The notes: a model not told the origin generated them from the sequence alone. Positions 16,737-27,065 are shown, numbered from the stretch's first letter. The stretch: 64,000 nt of DNA from Saccharicrinis sp963677245 (GCA_963677245.1 OY781921.1:992001-1056000); one strand, 5' to 3'. A program made the numbers and translations.

Positions 16737-18749
16737 TTAAAAAGCGATTTCCATATTGCTTCCGTCTTTTAAGCTAAACTGTACTTTTTCAGATTTAGCA
16801 CTCACTGAAATATCTTTAATCGGCATTAATGATGTCTCATCCCACTTTTCTCCGGATTTCTTCCAAAGCATTAAAGTAGCATAGATATTGTTCTGCCCTT
16901 TTGCTTTATATTCTCCCAATACATTAATAACCGCACTGTTTTTACTTTCGGGATGTAAACCTTCTGAAGTTAAAACAACCGTCTCATTCCACCCCATCAC
17001 TGGCACCATAGCTAACTGATACTTTCCATTGTCAATAATGGTAGCTTTATAACCATCAATTTCAATGCTATCCATTTTTATTTTCTGATCCAATTCTGGT
17101 AGAGCATAATGTCCTAGCCTCATTGCCACATCTTCTGAGCTAACATTCTTGTCAATTCGCAAAATACCATTTGCCAAAGGAATATCAACCAGATTCATTT
17201 TAATGTTTTCATTGGTTTCTAAAACCGCATCGCGATAGTAAGCACCATTTTCGTACTTTTTAAAAGTATATAATCTGAAAACCTCCCATTGCCCCTTGGC
17301 GTTTTTCATTCCATAGTTCATGGCTATTTCTCCATTAGCTCCATCGGCTTGCCATGGGAAAGCACTGCTATATGCTAAACGATTGTAGTTTTCGGTTGAA
17401 CGGAATTTTTGCCAATCATTCTTTACCTTTTCATGACACCATGCACGGATTTCTGAAGCTCCAATTTCCGGATAATTTGTAATCATCACCTTGGATCCAT
17501 CAGATATTGAATTCACAACCTTATCATTTGAATATTCTTCCCATCTACCATCATTCTCTTTGGCTGTCCAGAATGGATCATCTTCAGGCAATAACAAACC
17601 TAAAAATGCCTTACCCATCCAATACACACTTCCCCGACAGCTATAAATTTGCACAGCAGGTTCAAAAGCGCCATAGAAACCTAATGTAGGAACGCTGTCT
17701 TTTAAGAACTCAGGATGTTGTAAAAATTGCAATAAGGTTTTAGATGAAATTTTACGTAACCAACCCAGGTTTACATTTTCTCCGCCATATTTGCCCATAA
17801 ATGGGAATGGTGAAACTGAGGCAAAACGATAGGAAATACTTCTGCCATACATCGTCATGTTGCCTTCTTTATCAAACAGGTTTGGATAATGATAATTGAG
17901 ATCTTTAAAGTTTTCGATTAGCTGCTTAGCTAATTCCGGGTAATATTTATTTCCGAATACCTCAGCCCAAACTACACCATAAAGTTGGAACGCCCACATA
18001 CTATAATAATCATAAGCCGGACTATCATTGTACCAACCTTCGCCTCTGTATTGCTCTATGGACTTTTGCAAATACTCCTGTAGTAGTTTTTCGTTTACAT
18101 CGTAACCCTGATCTTTAAAAAAGCTTAATACAAAAATATTAAAGAAGCGCCAGTTAGAAGGCACTGTTGGCCCGTCACCATAACTCAACATACTGGCGGC
18201 TAAAGCATCCTTTTCGTCCTGCTTTAAAGGCTCCCAGATTACTTCCGGAACTACGAATAATGAAATGGCTAAGGCGCCGTATTCTACTAAATTTTGACTT
18301 GGCCCACCATTTTTAGCACGATGAACAATATAGGATGGACTATCCGGATTTACCAATTGTAGAATTTGGTGACGATAATACTCGCCTACGTTAATACCAT
18401 TTAATTCCAGATTCGGTTTCTCCTTTAGCAATGGAGCTGCTACAAATAATGTTCGGCACAAGCCTTCCAATTTTTCGGTAGGTACACGACGCTCATCGTG
18501 TGGGTAAGTTTTCCCGGGTTGCTTTGGAAATTTCATCGGGTCATCCAAGTTATGGATATAGCTAAAAGCACCACTTAATAAGTATTCAGCTGCCTGAACC
18601 CAGTGGTCTCGTGTCATTCCGGTTGAAGGACTTAATTCATAATCCGGATTATACACTTTAAAAGTTCCTTCTTGTTTTGGGGTTTTAGACGTACAACAAG
18701 ATTGAATTCCCATTGCCAGAACGGCAACCCAAATAATAAGTTTCTTCAT
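16737..18749 (-). CDS. DUF2264 lipoprotein, probable glycoside hydrolase
   Basis: A 670-aa lipoprotein (MKKLIIWVAVLAMGIQSCC, lipobox IQSC). The N-terminal about 380 residues match DUF2264: TRDHWVQAAEYLLSGAFSYI, LEGLCRTLFVAAPLL, LPEVIWEPL-type helices and YNDSPAYDYYSMWAFQLYG, a pattern of an (alpha/alpha)6 barrel. The C-terminal about 270 residues look like a beta-sandwich, as in polysaccharide lyases and related hydrolases. I recall that DUF2264-type proteins have been linked to family GH154 (beta-glucuronidase on arabinogalactan), but I cannot confirm which subgroup this is. Its place between the GH51 genes and the beta-helix protein fits a uronic-acid-cleaving role. Catalytic residues are not assigned. 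Confidence 0.8.
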   Translation of the reverse strand: MKKLIIWVAVLAMGIQSCCTSKTPKQEGTFKVYNPDYELSPSTGMTRDHWVQAAEYLLSGAFSYIHNLDDPMKFPKQPGKTYPHDERRVPTEKLEGLCRTLFVAAPLLKEKPNLELNGINVGEYYRHQILQLVNPDSPSYIVHRAKNGGPSQNLVEYGALAISLFVVPEVIWEPLKQDEKDALAASMLSYGDGPTVPSNWRFFNIFVLSFFKDQGYDVNEKLLQEYLQKSIEQYRGEGWYNDSPAYDYYSMWAFQLYGVVWAEVFGNKYYPELAKQLIENFKDLNYHYPNLFDKEGNMTMYGRSISYRFASVSPFPFMGKYGGENVNLGWLRKISSKTLLQFLQHPEFLKDSVPTLGFYGAFEPAVQIYSCRGSVYWMGKAFLGLLLPEDDPFWTAKENDGRWEEYSNDKVVNSISDGSKVMITNYPEIGASEIRAWCHEKVKNDWQKFRSTENYNRLAYSSAFPWQADGANGEIAMNYGMKNAKGQWEVFRLYTFKKYENGAYYRDAVLETNENIKMNLVDIPLANGILRIDKNVSSEDVAMRLGHYALPELDQKIKMDSIEIDGYKATIIDNGKYQLAMVPVMGWNETVVLTSEGLHPESKNSAVINVLGEYKAKGQNNIYATLMLWKKSGEKWDETSLMPIKDISVSAKSEKVQFSLKDGSNMEIAF

Positions 18750-18928
18750 ATTTGATGTTTTGTAGATTTCTTTAATTACTAAATATTATCTGCTACAGAT
18801 GTTATATCTGTACTCACAAATGTATTTTATTAGTTTGTGCTTAGTTGGTATAAAATTTAAAAGTTATTGTAATTAATCATCGAATTCTAACAATAACACT
18901 CTAAATTTTAGAGAACGTTGTATTACTT

Positions 18929-20386
18929 CTACTCATATATCAACTTTAACGCTTTTATTTTGTCGAAAATATATTCATGTTTAAAAACAGACATAATAGC
19001 ACCTTTATCTAACTTTACTCCTGATGTATCTTTTTCCACAACCATACTTTCGAAATCACCTAACCAATAATTATTTTGAAAAGTTGTATTCCTATCCTCT
19101 CCTAACTCAATTAGTCCAGAAACACCATCTTCAGCTATCCAAATATTACTATCAAAAATAGTTTTATCCGGCCATTTGTTTCCCCAGTCACCCATTTTAA
19201 TAAAGCGATAATCTTCGAATTCTGCTTCCTTAGGTACTTGAATAATTAGGTTATTTTTGAATGTTGTCTTTTCAACCGGTCCGGTAATATGAATAACCGG
19301 ATTAAACCACCCGGCTTGTTTCGTGGGGTATTTTCTAATACCATCATTTACACTGATATTAAACTGCACCAATGTATTGGTAGTTCCTTTATTCCAATTT
19401 TTACCTAATGAATATCCATCATTACAAACCAAAATAAAACCACCTGCATTATCGTGACTATAATTATACTGAATAATGGTATTATTGCAATTGTAATCTG
19501 AATCAAACCCCTGTCCATCCCACTTGGCATTGTGATCGCTCACTTCATTATATTGAATTAGTGTATTATCGCAACTCCAAGGCCATATACCTGCAGCAGC
19601 TTCATCTGGTGATAAAACATCCGGACAGTTTCTCATCACGTTATATTGTATGATAGCTCCATCGCAACCAATTGGCACAATACCATCTCCTGGTACACCC
19701 TCTATTAAGTTATGCTCAATTATTACCTTTAAACTTGGATACCAATTATCTCTGCCTGCATATCCTGCCGAATAAATCCCATTTCTTCCGCAGTTAGATA
19801 TTTTACAATGACTAATGTGTAAACCATTGAACCTGGATTTAACCTCTCCTCCTTTATTTTCCCAAAATATACCACCTCCGGCTCCATCTGCTTTAACCAA
19901 ACTCCCATTTACATCGCGAACAGTTAGTCTTTGAATTTTAATATCCTTACTTTCTCCATAATTATCTAATAAAACATACACACCAAACCGATAAGCTTCT
20001 CTTGAAATACCAGTGTTAGTAATTTCTAAATCGGATATCGTACAATAACTACTATTCTTAAGCAACAAACCATACTTTTCTTTTCCTCCTCCATTAATAA
20101 TCGGTTTGGGTTGGTTTTCACTTCCATATGTTCCTACATAAATGGTGTTTTCTTTTTCACCTTCCAATTGTAGACTTAATGGATTATTAAAAAAAGATCC
20201 TCTTTTGAAAAGGATAGAATCTCCGGGGAAAAATTGATTCTTATTAAAATTTTTATAACTTTTCCAGGCACTATCTGTAGTTAAACCTTTATTGGAATCG
20301 TTTCCGTCCTTTGCATCAATAAAGTAAGTATTGGATTTGCCTGCTATTTGAATAAAAAGCAATATCGATATAATAGTGTATTTCAT
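18929..20386 (-). CDS. Right-handed beta-helix protein, secreted (pectate-lyase-like fold)
   Basis: A 485-aa protein with a signal peptide (1-18). It opens with YFIDAKDGNDSNKGLTTDSAW, the start seen in many secreted parallel beta-helix enzymes. It then has repeated coils with NTLIQYNEVSDHN, NTIIQYNYSHDNAGG and TLVQFNISVNDG, typical of PbH1 repeats. This fold is shared by pectate lyases (PL1/PL9), GH28 polygalacturonases and several uncharacterised enzymes. I see no clear PL1, PL9 or GH28 active-site motif. Aspartates in GFDSDYNCNN and SPDEAAAGIWPWSCDN could be catalytic, or could bind calcium. In this PUL it is a candidate lyase or hydrolase of the backbone (inference). Confidence 0.82.
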   Translation of the reverse strand: MKYTIISILLFIQIAGKSNTYFIDAKDGNDSNKGLTTDSAWKSYKNFNKNQFFPGDSILFKRGSFFNNPLSLQLEGEKENTIYVGTYGSENQPKPIINGGGKEKYGLLLKNSSYCTISDLEITNTGISREAYRFGVYVLLDNYGESKDIKIQRLTVRDVNGSLVKADGAGGGIFWENKGGEVKSRFNGLHISHCKISNCGRNGIYSAGYAGRDNWYPSLKVIIEHNLIEGVPGDGIVPIGCDGAIIQYNVMRNCPDVLSPDEAAAGIWPWSCDNTLIQYNEVSDHNAKWDGQGFDSDYNCNNTIIQYNYSHDNAGGFILVCNDGYSLGKNWNKGTTNTLVQFNISVNDGIRKYPTKQAGWFNPVIHITGPVEKTTFKNNLIIQVPKEAEFEDYRFIKMGDWGNKWPDKTIFDSNIWIAEDGVSGLIELGEDRNTTFQNNYWLGDFESMVVEKDTSGVKLDKGAIMSVFKHEYIFDKIKALKLIYE

Positions 20387-20397
20387 ATTATTTGTGA

Positions 20398-20573
20398 TTT
20401 AACCCGTAATATGCATTAAAAAGTCTATTACATATTGAAACTGCTTCAAAACAAGTCATTTCGTTAACTTCCTTCAACTCACCATAGCGGTGCTATGCCT
20501 CGTTTCAGTAAGCTCTTGTTTTATTGCATTTTCAATACTCATTAAGAATCTTTAATACATAATCCGGGTTTAA
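20398..20573 (+). repeat. Dispersed intergenic repeat, copy B (MITE-like)
   Basis: About 175 bp with terminal inverted repeats: left AACCCGTAATATGCATTAAA, right (as complement) AACCCGGATTATGTATTAAA. The interior has CTTCAAAACAAG, a CATAGC/GCTATG mini-hairpin and CTTGTTTTATTGC, all shared with copies A and C. It lies inside the minus-strand enzyme block between the GH43 and beta-helix genes. Confidence 0.82.
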
Positions 20574-20589
20574 TGTTTTCTGAAAATAA

Positions 20590-20631
20590 AAAAGCAACCT
20601 TACATCAGTAAACTGATACAAGGTTGCTTTT
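20590..20631 (-). terminator. Terminator after the tandem GH43 gene
   Basis: A long near-perfect stem (AAAGCAACCTT with AAGGTTGCTTT, plus inner CATCAGT/ACTGATA pairing) is followed on the minus strand by a T-run. It probably separates the GH43 transcript from the rest of the enzyme block. Confidence 0.85.
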
Positions 20632-20655
20632 GCCCTATATATAAAAAACTCCGTT

Positions 20656-22818
20656 TTAGTTTAATGATGCTATTCCTTCTAAAGTTGGCACCACCGGAAT
20701 GATATAACCATCTTCATCAAATTGCATTTTATCAATACAAACTTCCCGATGATATCCGGCAGCTCTTCCCATTTCAATACCTTTTGGTAAAGTAAAGCGA
20801 TGGTAAACAATATACCAATCATCTTTACCTGGTATTTGAATTGTTGTATTATGACCTGTCCCAAAAATTCCTAATTCAGGTTTCTTCTCGATGACAATAT
20901 TATTTTCTGGAATAGTCAATTTACCCAATGGCGAATTCGCGATGGCATATCTAACTCTGTAATTTGGGCTACGTGTATCATCCTCTGACCATAAAAAGTA
21001 ATATTTCCCTTTTCTATAGAAAACATGTGTTCCTTCGCGATATGTTTTATCGGGGTTCATTAATTTAAAAGTACTCTCTTTCAATGAAACCATATCTGCA
21101 TTAAGTTCTGCAGCAGCCATAAATCCATTGCCCCAATATAAATAACACTTGCCTGACTTTGGATCTTTAAAAACGTCAGGGTCTATCACCTGCCCACGAT
21201 TTATCCCTTTAGGGCGTTTATCAATTAAAGCCTTACCGCTATCTACAAATGGGCCTTCCGGATTATCTGCAACAGCAACCCCAATTTTTTGTGCGGCAGT
21301 GAAATAATAGAAGTACTTATACGCTTCGTTAACTTTTTGCTCAATAATACATGGCGCCCAGGCATTTCTGTCAGCCCATGAAACATCCTTTTTCAAATCT
21401 AATATTATTCCTTCTTCATTCCAGTCAACCAGATTAGTAGAAGAAAAAGTTTTAAAGTAATATCCTCCCCAGTTATCAAAACCATCAGAAGTTGGATACA
21501 TATAATACTTTCCTGTTTTCTCAGCATAAATAAGATCCGGATCAGCGTAATAACCTTCTATAACCGGATTATTGTTTTCAACTGCCGACACTTCAAAATT
21601 CTGTGTTCCTTTGCCTTCTATGGTAATTTCATATGTAAGAGGTCCTTTACTAAAATCTTGTGCACCAAGTGGGCTGACTGCAAAACCGGTATGTGCCACA
21701 AACATTGGGTCAAATGAAGATAAGTCAGTTCCTCTTTTTACTGGAAGTTGAATCTTTTTATTCTCTCCATCGATAATTACATTATTCAATTTAAGTTGAT
21801 TAGAAGTAGCTTCAATCATAAGATCTTCAAAACTCCCCCACTTTTCAATCAATCGTTTCATTTCGGTTTCGGTGATAGGCAATACTGAACCATGACGCGG
21901 GTGAAAATTCATAGATATTTCATCATCAATTACTTCAAAATTCATTAAATCTTTACTTTTTGTAAATTGATAATGCCCTCTCATATACACATCATACATT
22001 AAAATCCACTCATCACTATTATTCAGTTTAAAAACTCCTGAACCTTCAACGTTATGTACTTCCTTATCTACTCTATCCGGACTTAATTGTTTATACCCTT
22101 CATTTATTTTGTCTGAAACTGCTAATTTAATTCCTGGCTTTCCATCTTCAGATTTAAAAAACATATAATACTGATTGTCTTTCTCTATAATATCAGCATC
22201 TATACAAGCATTATTCGTAGGACTAAAAAATAACTGCTTTGGCGCAGACTCAAACCCGGTAAAATCCTCATTGGCATAGGCATAATATATAATATCCGGA
22301 TCACCATTTGTCCGCATTGAAAAATACACCATGTACTTGTCTGTTGCTTTATCATAAATAGTTTGTGGCGCCCATACGCGGTTTACCTGACCAAACTCTT
22401 TAGGAAATTCTTTGGGCATATTAACCACCGAAGATTCCCAATTTACAAGATCATCTGATTTCATTAAAACCATTGCCTGATTTTGCCATCCCATTTTCGG
22501 AACATACAAATCAGTAACAACCATATAAAATGATTTACCATCAGAACTTCTTAAAATATGAGGATCTCTTACCCCACCAGAAGTACTGATATCTTCAGAC
22601 TTAATTATGGGTTTATTATTATTTAGTGCTTTATAATTAAAACCATCATTACTTACTGCATAGTGAATTTGTTCCTGACCTGGTCCGTTACCCGTAAAAT
22701 ATGCAAATACATAACCTGTATATTCTTCCTTTTTTGAACATCTTACACTTATACCAACAATTACTATTAACAATGTGATTTTAATGATTCCCTTGTAGAC
22801 TTTTCCCAATAATATCAT
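20656..22818 (-). CDS. Tandem GH43 lipoprotein (two beta-propellers)
   Basis: A two-domain glycosidase, 720 aa from the ATG at 22818. I prefer that start over one 72 nt upstream because the hydrophobic signal and lipobox (GISVRC) follow it directly. The N-terminal propeller (about 30-350) has VRDPHILRSSDGKSFYMVVTDL with the likely base Asp, and HNVEGSGVF with the acid Glu. The C-terminal propeller (about 415-720) has EGYYADPDLIYAEKTGKYYMYP, DPDVFKDPKSGKCYLYWG and YREGTHVFYRKGKYYFLW. Both halves keep GH43 catalytic residues, so both may be active, for example as arabinofuranosidase and xylosidase or galactosidase. It is first in the minus-strand enzyme block and divergent from the LamG protein gene. 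Confidence 0.88.
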   Translation of the reverse strand: MILLGKVYKGIIKITLLIVIVGISVRCSKKEEYTGYVFAYFTGNGPGQEQIHYAVSNDGFNYKALNNNKPIIKSEDISTSGGVRDPHILRSSDGKSFYMVVTDLYVPKMGWQNQAMVLMKSDDLVNWESSVVNMPKEFPKEFGQVNRVWAPQTIYDKATDKYMVYFSMRTNGDPDIIYYAYANEDFTGFESAPKQLFFSPTNNACIDADIIEKDNQYYMFFKSEDGKPGIKLAVSDKINEGYKQLSPDRVDKEVHNVEGSGVFKLNNSDEWILMYDVYMRGHYQFTKSKDLMNFEVIDDEISMNFHPRHGSVLPITETEMKRLIEKWGSFEDLMIEATSNQLKLNNVIIDGENKKIQLPVKRGTDLSSFDPMFVAHTGFAVSPLGAQDFSKGPLTYEITIEGKGTQNFEVSAVENNNPVIEGYYADPDLIYAEKTGKYYMYPTSDGFDNWGGYYFKTFSSTNLVDWNEEGIILDLKKDVSWADRNAWAPCIIEQKVNEAYKYFYYFTAAQKIGVAVADNPEGPFVDSGKALIDKRPKGINRGQVIDPDVFKDPKSGKCYLYWGNGFMAAAELNADMVSLKESTFKLMNPDKTYREGTHVFYRKGKYYFLWSEDDTRSPNYRVRYAIANSPLGKLTIPENNIVIEKKPELGIFGTGHNTTIQIPGKDDWYIVYHRFTLPKGIEMGRAAGYHREVCIDKMQFDEDGYIIPVVPTLEGIASLN

Positions 22819-23269
22819 TCTATTTAAAATATTTGATAAGTATTTAAAAATTAACCCTTTTATATGAACTCCTATATAGTGCAAGAGCATTTTAATTATA
22901 AGTATAAAATTACCTTAGTCAGGCTTTTTCGAATGTCAGAAATATGACAAAGACTATAAATAATTCAATGTCTCTTTCAATCAAAAAAGTTGCATTTAAA
23001 ATAAAAACGCATCAAACAAAATGCCTACATCACTCTACAATTGCAAATTATATAACCAAGATCACTCCAATACCCAAAGTTTAATAATCATCTTGATTTA
23101 TTAGGTATCTAACCCTTTTTGAAAAAATCGATATTCAAATACGTACAAGTAATTTTAAATTTTTTAACATATTCTGCATTTCTCAAGTTCTACATTTACA
23201 TTTAAGATTTAAGTACATACTTAAAACTATTCTTTACACTATTTATTTATTAATTAAATTGGCTTAAAA
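22819..23269. other. Divergent intergenic region
   Basis: A 451-bp AT-rich gap between the tandem GH43 (minus) and LamG (plus) genes. It must hold promoters for both, but I find no clear TAnnTTTG element and no gene. Confidence 0.5.
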
Positions 23270-26200
23270 ATGAAGAACAGAAGTTTACATTTTAATCTTT
23301 TTTTAATGATGTTCCTTTTTATAGGAACAATCAGTTCAATTGCGCAGACAGTTGATACAACAAACGTTTTTGACCCTGCCATAACGACTAGGCAATTGGT
23401 ATATGCAGAAGTTACCTATCATAAACTCGACGAAAATGATATGAATGGGGCTTTTGTTTTGTCTCCCGTCGAAATTGCTGCTTTTGGAGACTATTCTGCA
23501 GCTGTTGCTTTTTATAATAACGGAGTAGAGGCCAGAAACCAAAATATAGGTGGCTTTTCCAAAGATAATGATATAGTACCTGTAGATGGACAAATTATGA
23601 AACTTTGGTTTGGGCTTGATATGGAAACGAAAACCTTCAAAGCCTGGGCACAGACAGGAGATATGGAAGTTCCTCTACCTGTTAACAACGAATATCTTCC
23701 ATTTAGGAATGTTAACGTAGATACTGATGGAATTAACAGATGGTCTACCTTTCATTATGCAAATGAAGACTCTCTTTCTGTCCAAAAAGTTGAACTCCAA
23801 ACTAGTTCTGATGCAACACTTTATAGTATTACTTCAGATATTGGTGAACTTTCTCCTACTTTTTCTCCTACCACTTTAGAATATGAATTAATTGTACCTT
23901 TTGGAACTACTGAAGTTAACTTAAATTCTATTGCAACAAGTGCGGGGTCGACAATTGAATTATTTGATGATTTAGGAAATGATTTACCTTCAAATGGTGT
24001 AATTCCTTTTTCTGGAGATGGTGTTTTAGTGGATATGTATGTAACCGCTTGGGATGGTACTGTTGTCAATTATGTTATTGACATATTCGTTGACGAAGGA
24101 ACCTCGGATGCTACTTTATCAGGAATTGATTTATCTGTTTCAGCAGTAGATCCTGCATTTGATGGTGAAATAACATCTTACACAGCTATTATTCCTGCAG
24201 GAACAACAAGTGTTGATATTACAGGTATACCAAACTTCCCAGAGGCTACTGTTATTGGCGGAGGAACAATAAGCATTTCTGAAGGAACAGGAAGTGCTAC
24301 TTTAAATGTAAGCTCTCAAGATGGAGAGTCGAGTATGTCTTATACCGTAAATTTTATAGAAGCAGATGGATCCAACTATGCACTTAGTCTTCCTGGTGAA
24401 GATGGTGAGTTAAGTAATGTAGATATTTCAGGTATAAATATTACCTCACTGCCTTTTACCATTGAAATGTGGATCAAACCTGAAGGATCTCAAACAGCTA
24501 ACGCCGGACTATTCTTCAATCGTCCTGGAAACATTGGCTTACAGTATTGTTCTGGATGGCAAGGTAGCAACCTTTTAAGATTTATGACTACTGAAGGAGA
24601 AGGTGATACTTATGGTAGTCCTGCTCTAACTAGTTCTGTTACTCAGGATCAATGGCATCACGTAGCAGTTGTAATGACAGAGCAAACCAGAACAATTTAC
24701 TTAGATGGTGTGGCAAGTACTGAAGAAGCTACATTTTCAACAATTGACTTTGCTTCAGGCACAACCTATATTGGTTATGATTCTAATGCCTCAGCTAAAG
24801 CTTTTAAAGGTTTAATTGACGAAATTAGAGTATGGTCAGATTCTATTTCTCCGGATGATCTTAACGCTAACAAATTAGAAATACTAAATGGTGATGAGGC
24901 CAATTTAGTAGCTTATTATAATTTTGACCTTAATAGCGAAAATGTTACTCCCGACTTAGCTTCTGACTTCCATGGAAAACTAACTGGCGGAACATATACC
25001 TCTTCTTTCTCAAGAAACAATTTTGAATTATCTAGTCTAACAGTAAGTGAGGGTACATTATATCCTGAATATTCACCAGGCGTATATGAATATGTTGTTG
25101 TATTGCCTAAAGAGACAGCCTCATTTAACATCGCTGCCACTCCTGTAGCTGACTATATTAACATAAGTGGTGATGGCACTATTAGTACAACTGATGGATT
25201 TGGATCTTTTACAATAACAGCAACCACTGCTGATGAAACAGAATCAAAAGAATTTGTTATTCACTACACAGTAGAAACTGATCTTGAATTGGCTCACTCT
25301 TATACATTTGCTGATGGAACTGCTAAAGATGTAGTTGGTAATGCTCATGGAACAGTAATTGGAGGTTCTATTACCGAAGGAATATATACGGCTGATGAAC
25401 AGGGAGAATATATCGAATTTGATGCTGCTGCAATTGGAATTAATCAATATGCTTCTGCAACCATTGAGTTGTATGTAAATGATGAAATAAACACCCAAAA
25501 TTTACATGGTGATGGTTCGATTAACACCAATACAATGATATCCTATCTTGGTGGTGCAGAAGGTTCTTATGGTGTAAACTATTTATTTACTTCATTAAAT
25601 TGTAAAACATCCATTTCAACTAATAATATATCTTCTCCATGGAGTTCTGAAAATGCAGTTTCTACCGATGGTATTAACTTATCTGACGATACGCAAAAGC
25701 ATCATATTGTAACAACAATAAATTCAGATTCTATTTGTCTTTATGTGGATGGGTTTATTGTAGGCGTTACCCAATTAGCCGCTGATAATAAATTAGCTTA
25801 TTTATCGAATGATTATGCTTATTTAATGAAGTCAGGTTATGCTAATGACTCTACTTTCTTAGGAACTGTTTTAGAATATAATATTTATAAGGGGCAGATG
25901 GATGAGCAAACCATTGCTATTAGAGCTTATGATTATCCTGTAGATACGGAATCTACTGATGCTACATTAAGTGATCTGACATTAGATGACTTAACCATTG
26001 ATGGATTTAATCCGGGTATATTAGAATATAATATTGAAGTAGAAAGTTTACCTACTACAGTAACGCCAACACCTAAAGTAGAAGGAGCTACTGCTGTTAT
26101 TTCTACAGAAGCCACTACAATACCTGGAACTACAACTATTCTTGTAACAGCTGTTGATGGTAATACAAACACTTATACAATCAACTATGATGTTGTAACA

Positions 26201-26443
26201 GCCGTAAATGAAGTAAAAGACTTAGGTATTAAGGTTTATCCAACAGTATCTAATGGTTCATTTACCGTTACTTCAGAAGGAGCTTCTACTGTTGTAACTA
26301 TATATAGTTTAACAGGTAAACTAATTGAGCAGTTGAAAACAAACTCAGCAGTTGAAAACTTTAATGTAGATCACAAAGGAATGTACATTGTAAAAGTTAA
26401 CTCTGATGGAGTTACTAAACTATTTAAGGTAATTAAAAAATAA
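23270..26443 (+). CDS. T9SS-secreted LamG and cadherin-like beta-sandwich protein
   Basis: A 1057-aa exported protein with a signal peptide (about 1-25) and no recognisable catalytic domain. After an N-terminal region of about 150 residues (LVYAEVTYHKLDENDMNGAF) come cadherin-like beta-sandwich repeats. These carry the LSPTFSPTTLEYELIVPFG and LYPEYSPGVYEYVVVLP pattern, and a last copy is at about 905-980. A LamG/concanavalin-like jelly roll is at about 370-570 (NYALSLPGEDG, FTIEMWIKPEG, HHVAVVMTEQTRTIYLDG, FKGLIDEIRVW), and a second LamG-like domain is at about 680-890. The C-terminus (VYPTVSNGSFTVTSEG to LFKVIKK) is a type A T9SS sorting domain. It is likely displayed on the surface or released and used for glycan binding. 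Its LamG module resembles those of the BNR_4 protein at 48576. Confidence 0.85.
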   Translation: MKNRSLHFNLFLMMFLFIGTISSIAQTVDTTNVFDPAITTRQLVYAEVTYHKLDENDMNGAFVLSPVEIAAFGDYSAAVAFYNNGVEARNQNIGGFSKDNDIVPVDGQIMKLWFGLDMETKTFKAWAQTGDMEVPLPVNNEYLPFRNVNVDTDGINRWSTFHYANEDSLSVQKVELQTSSDATLYSITSDIGELSPTFSPTTLEYELIVPFGTTEVNLNSIATSAGSTIELFDDLGNDLPSNGVIPFSGDGVLVDMYVTAWDGTVVNYVIDIFVDEGTSDATLSGIDLSVSAVDPAFDGEITSYTAIIPAGTTSVDITGIPNFPEATVIGGGTISISEGTGSATLNVSSQDGESSMSYTVNFIEADGSNYALSLPGEDGELSNVDISGINITSLPFTIEMWIKPEGSQTANAGLFFNRPGNIGLQYCSGWQGSNLLRFMTTEGEGDTYGSPALTSSVTQDQWHHVAVVMTEQTRTIYLDGVASTEEATFSTIDFASGTTYIGYDSNASAKAFKGLIDEIRVWSDSISPDDLNANKLEILNGDEANLVAYYNFDLNSENVTPDLASDFHGKLTGGTYTSSFSRNNFELSSLTVSEGTLYPEYSPGVYEYVVVLPKETASFNIAATPVADYINISGDGTISTTDGFGSFTITATTADETESKEFVIHYTVETDLELAHSYTFADGTAKDVVGNAHGTVIGGSITEGIYTADEQGEYIEFDAAAIGINQYASATIELYVNDEINTQNLHGDGSINTNTMISYLGGAEGSYGVNYLFTSLNCKTSISTNNISSPWSSENAVSTDGINLSDDTQKHHIVTTINSDSICLYVDGFIVGVTQLAADNKLAYLSNDYAYLMKSGYANDSTFLGTVLEYNIYKGQMDEQTIAIRAYDYPVDTESTDATLSDLTLDDLTIDGFNPGILEYNIEVESLPTTVTPTPKVEGATAVISTEATTIPGTTTILVTAVDGNTNTYTINYDVVTAVNEVKDLGIKVYPTVSNGSFTVTSEGASTVVTIYSLTGKLIEQLKTNSAVENFNVDHKGMYIVKVNSDGVTKLFKVIKK

Positions 26444-26467
26444 GCATTAGATTTAAGCTTAATAATG

Positions 26468-26498
26468 AAGGCTGTCCAAATTTGGACAGCCTTTTCTT
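26468..26498 (+). terminator. Terminator after the LamG gene
   Basis: AAGGCTGTCCAAA pairs perfectly with TTTGGACAGCCTT and is followed by TTCTTTT. Confidence 0.88.
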
Positions 26499-26910
26499 TT
26501 TAATTCGTTTAATGGCCTAAAAAACAATCAAATAGAACTTGTTTTATATACTTTTTTTTGCATACTAGCCATATCTAACTCAAGGAAAATACCTTTATTT
26601 GCTATAAACCTGAATTCGATTAAAACTTTAGAATCTAAACTGTCTAACTCCATTTATAAAAACGGTTTAGCTTAGAAGCTCATTTTAATGAAAAATAAAT
26701 AGTAATATCCTCCTTTATACTAATACATAAGATACTTACCCAAAGGCTGTATATTGATGCTTATTTAAGAGGTTTGGTTTTACTTGAAAACTAATTAGAA
26801 TAAACTTAAATCATCTTAGTTTAATTCTCTTACTAACTGCATTAACATTTTATAGCAACTGTCTAATTTTTCTGTTGATGATAAAATCCGAATAAACAAT
26901 TACTTATTAT

Positions 26911-27065
26911 TAAACACGCATTATGTATTTGAACTTCGTTACGAGGGTAAAAATCGCAATAAAACAAGGCATTGCTGAAACGAGGGATAGCATCATTCTG
27001 ATAAGTTGAAATAAAGCAAAGAAGTGGCTTGTTTTGAAATTTTAATGCATAATAGATTATCTAAA
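26911..27065 (-). repeat. Dispersed intergenic repeat, copy C (opposite strand)
   Basis: Read on the minus strand, it shares the blocks TTTCAAAACAAGCCACTTC, ATTTCAACTTATCAGAA, CCTCGTTTCAGCAATGCC and CTTGTTTTATTGCGATTTT with copies A and B, and ends in AAATACATAATGCGTGTTTA. The left arm is shorter and more decayed than in A and B. Confidence 0.78.

Noticed and set aside
22819..22890. Upstream start for the tandem GH43 protein
   Set aside because: It would place 24 extra residues with a second hydrophobic stretch before the lipoprotein signal; the ATG at 22818 fits better.
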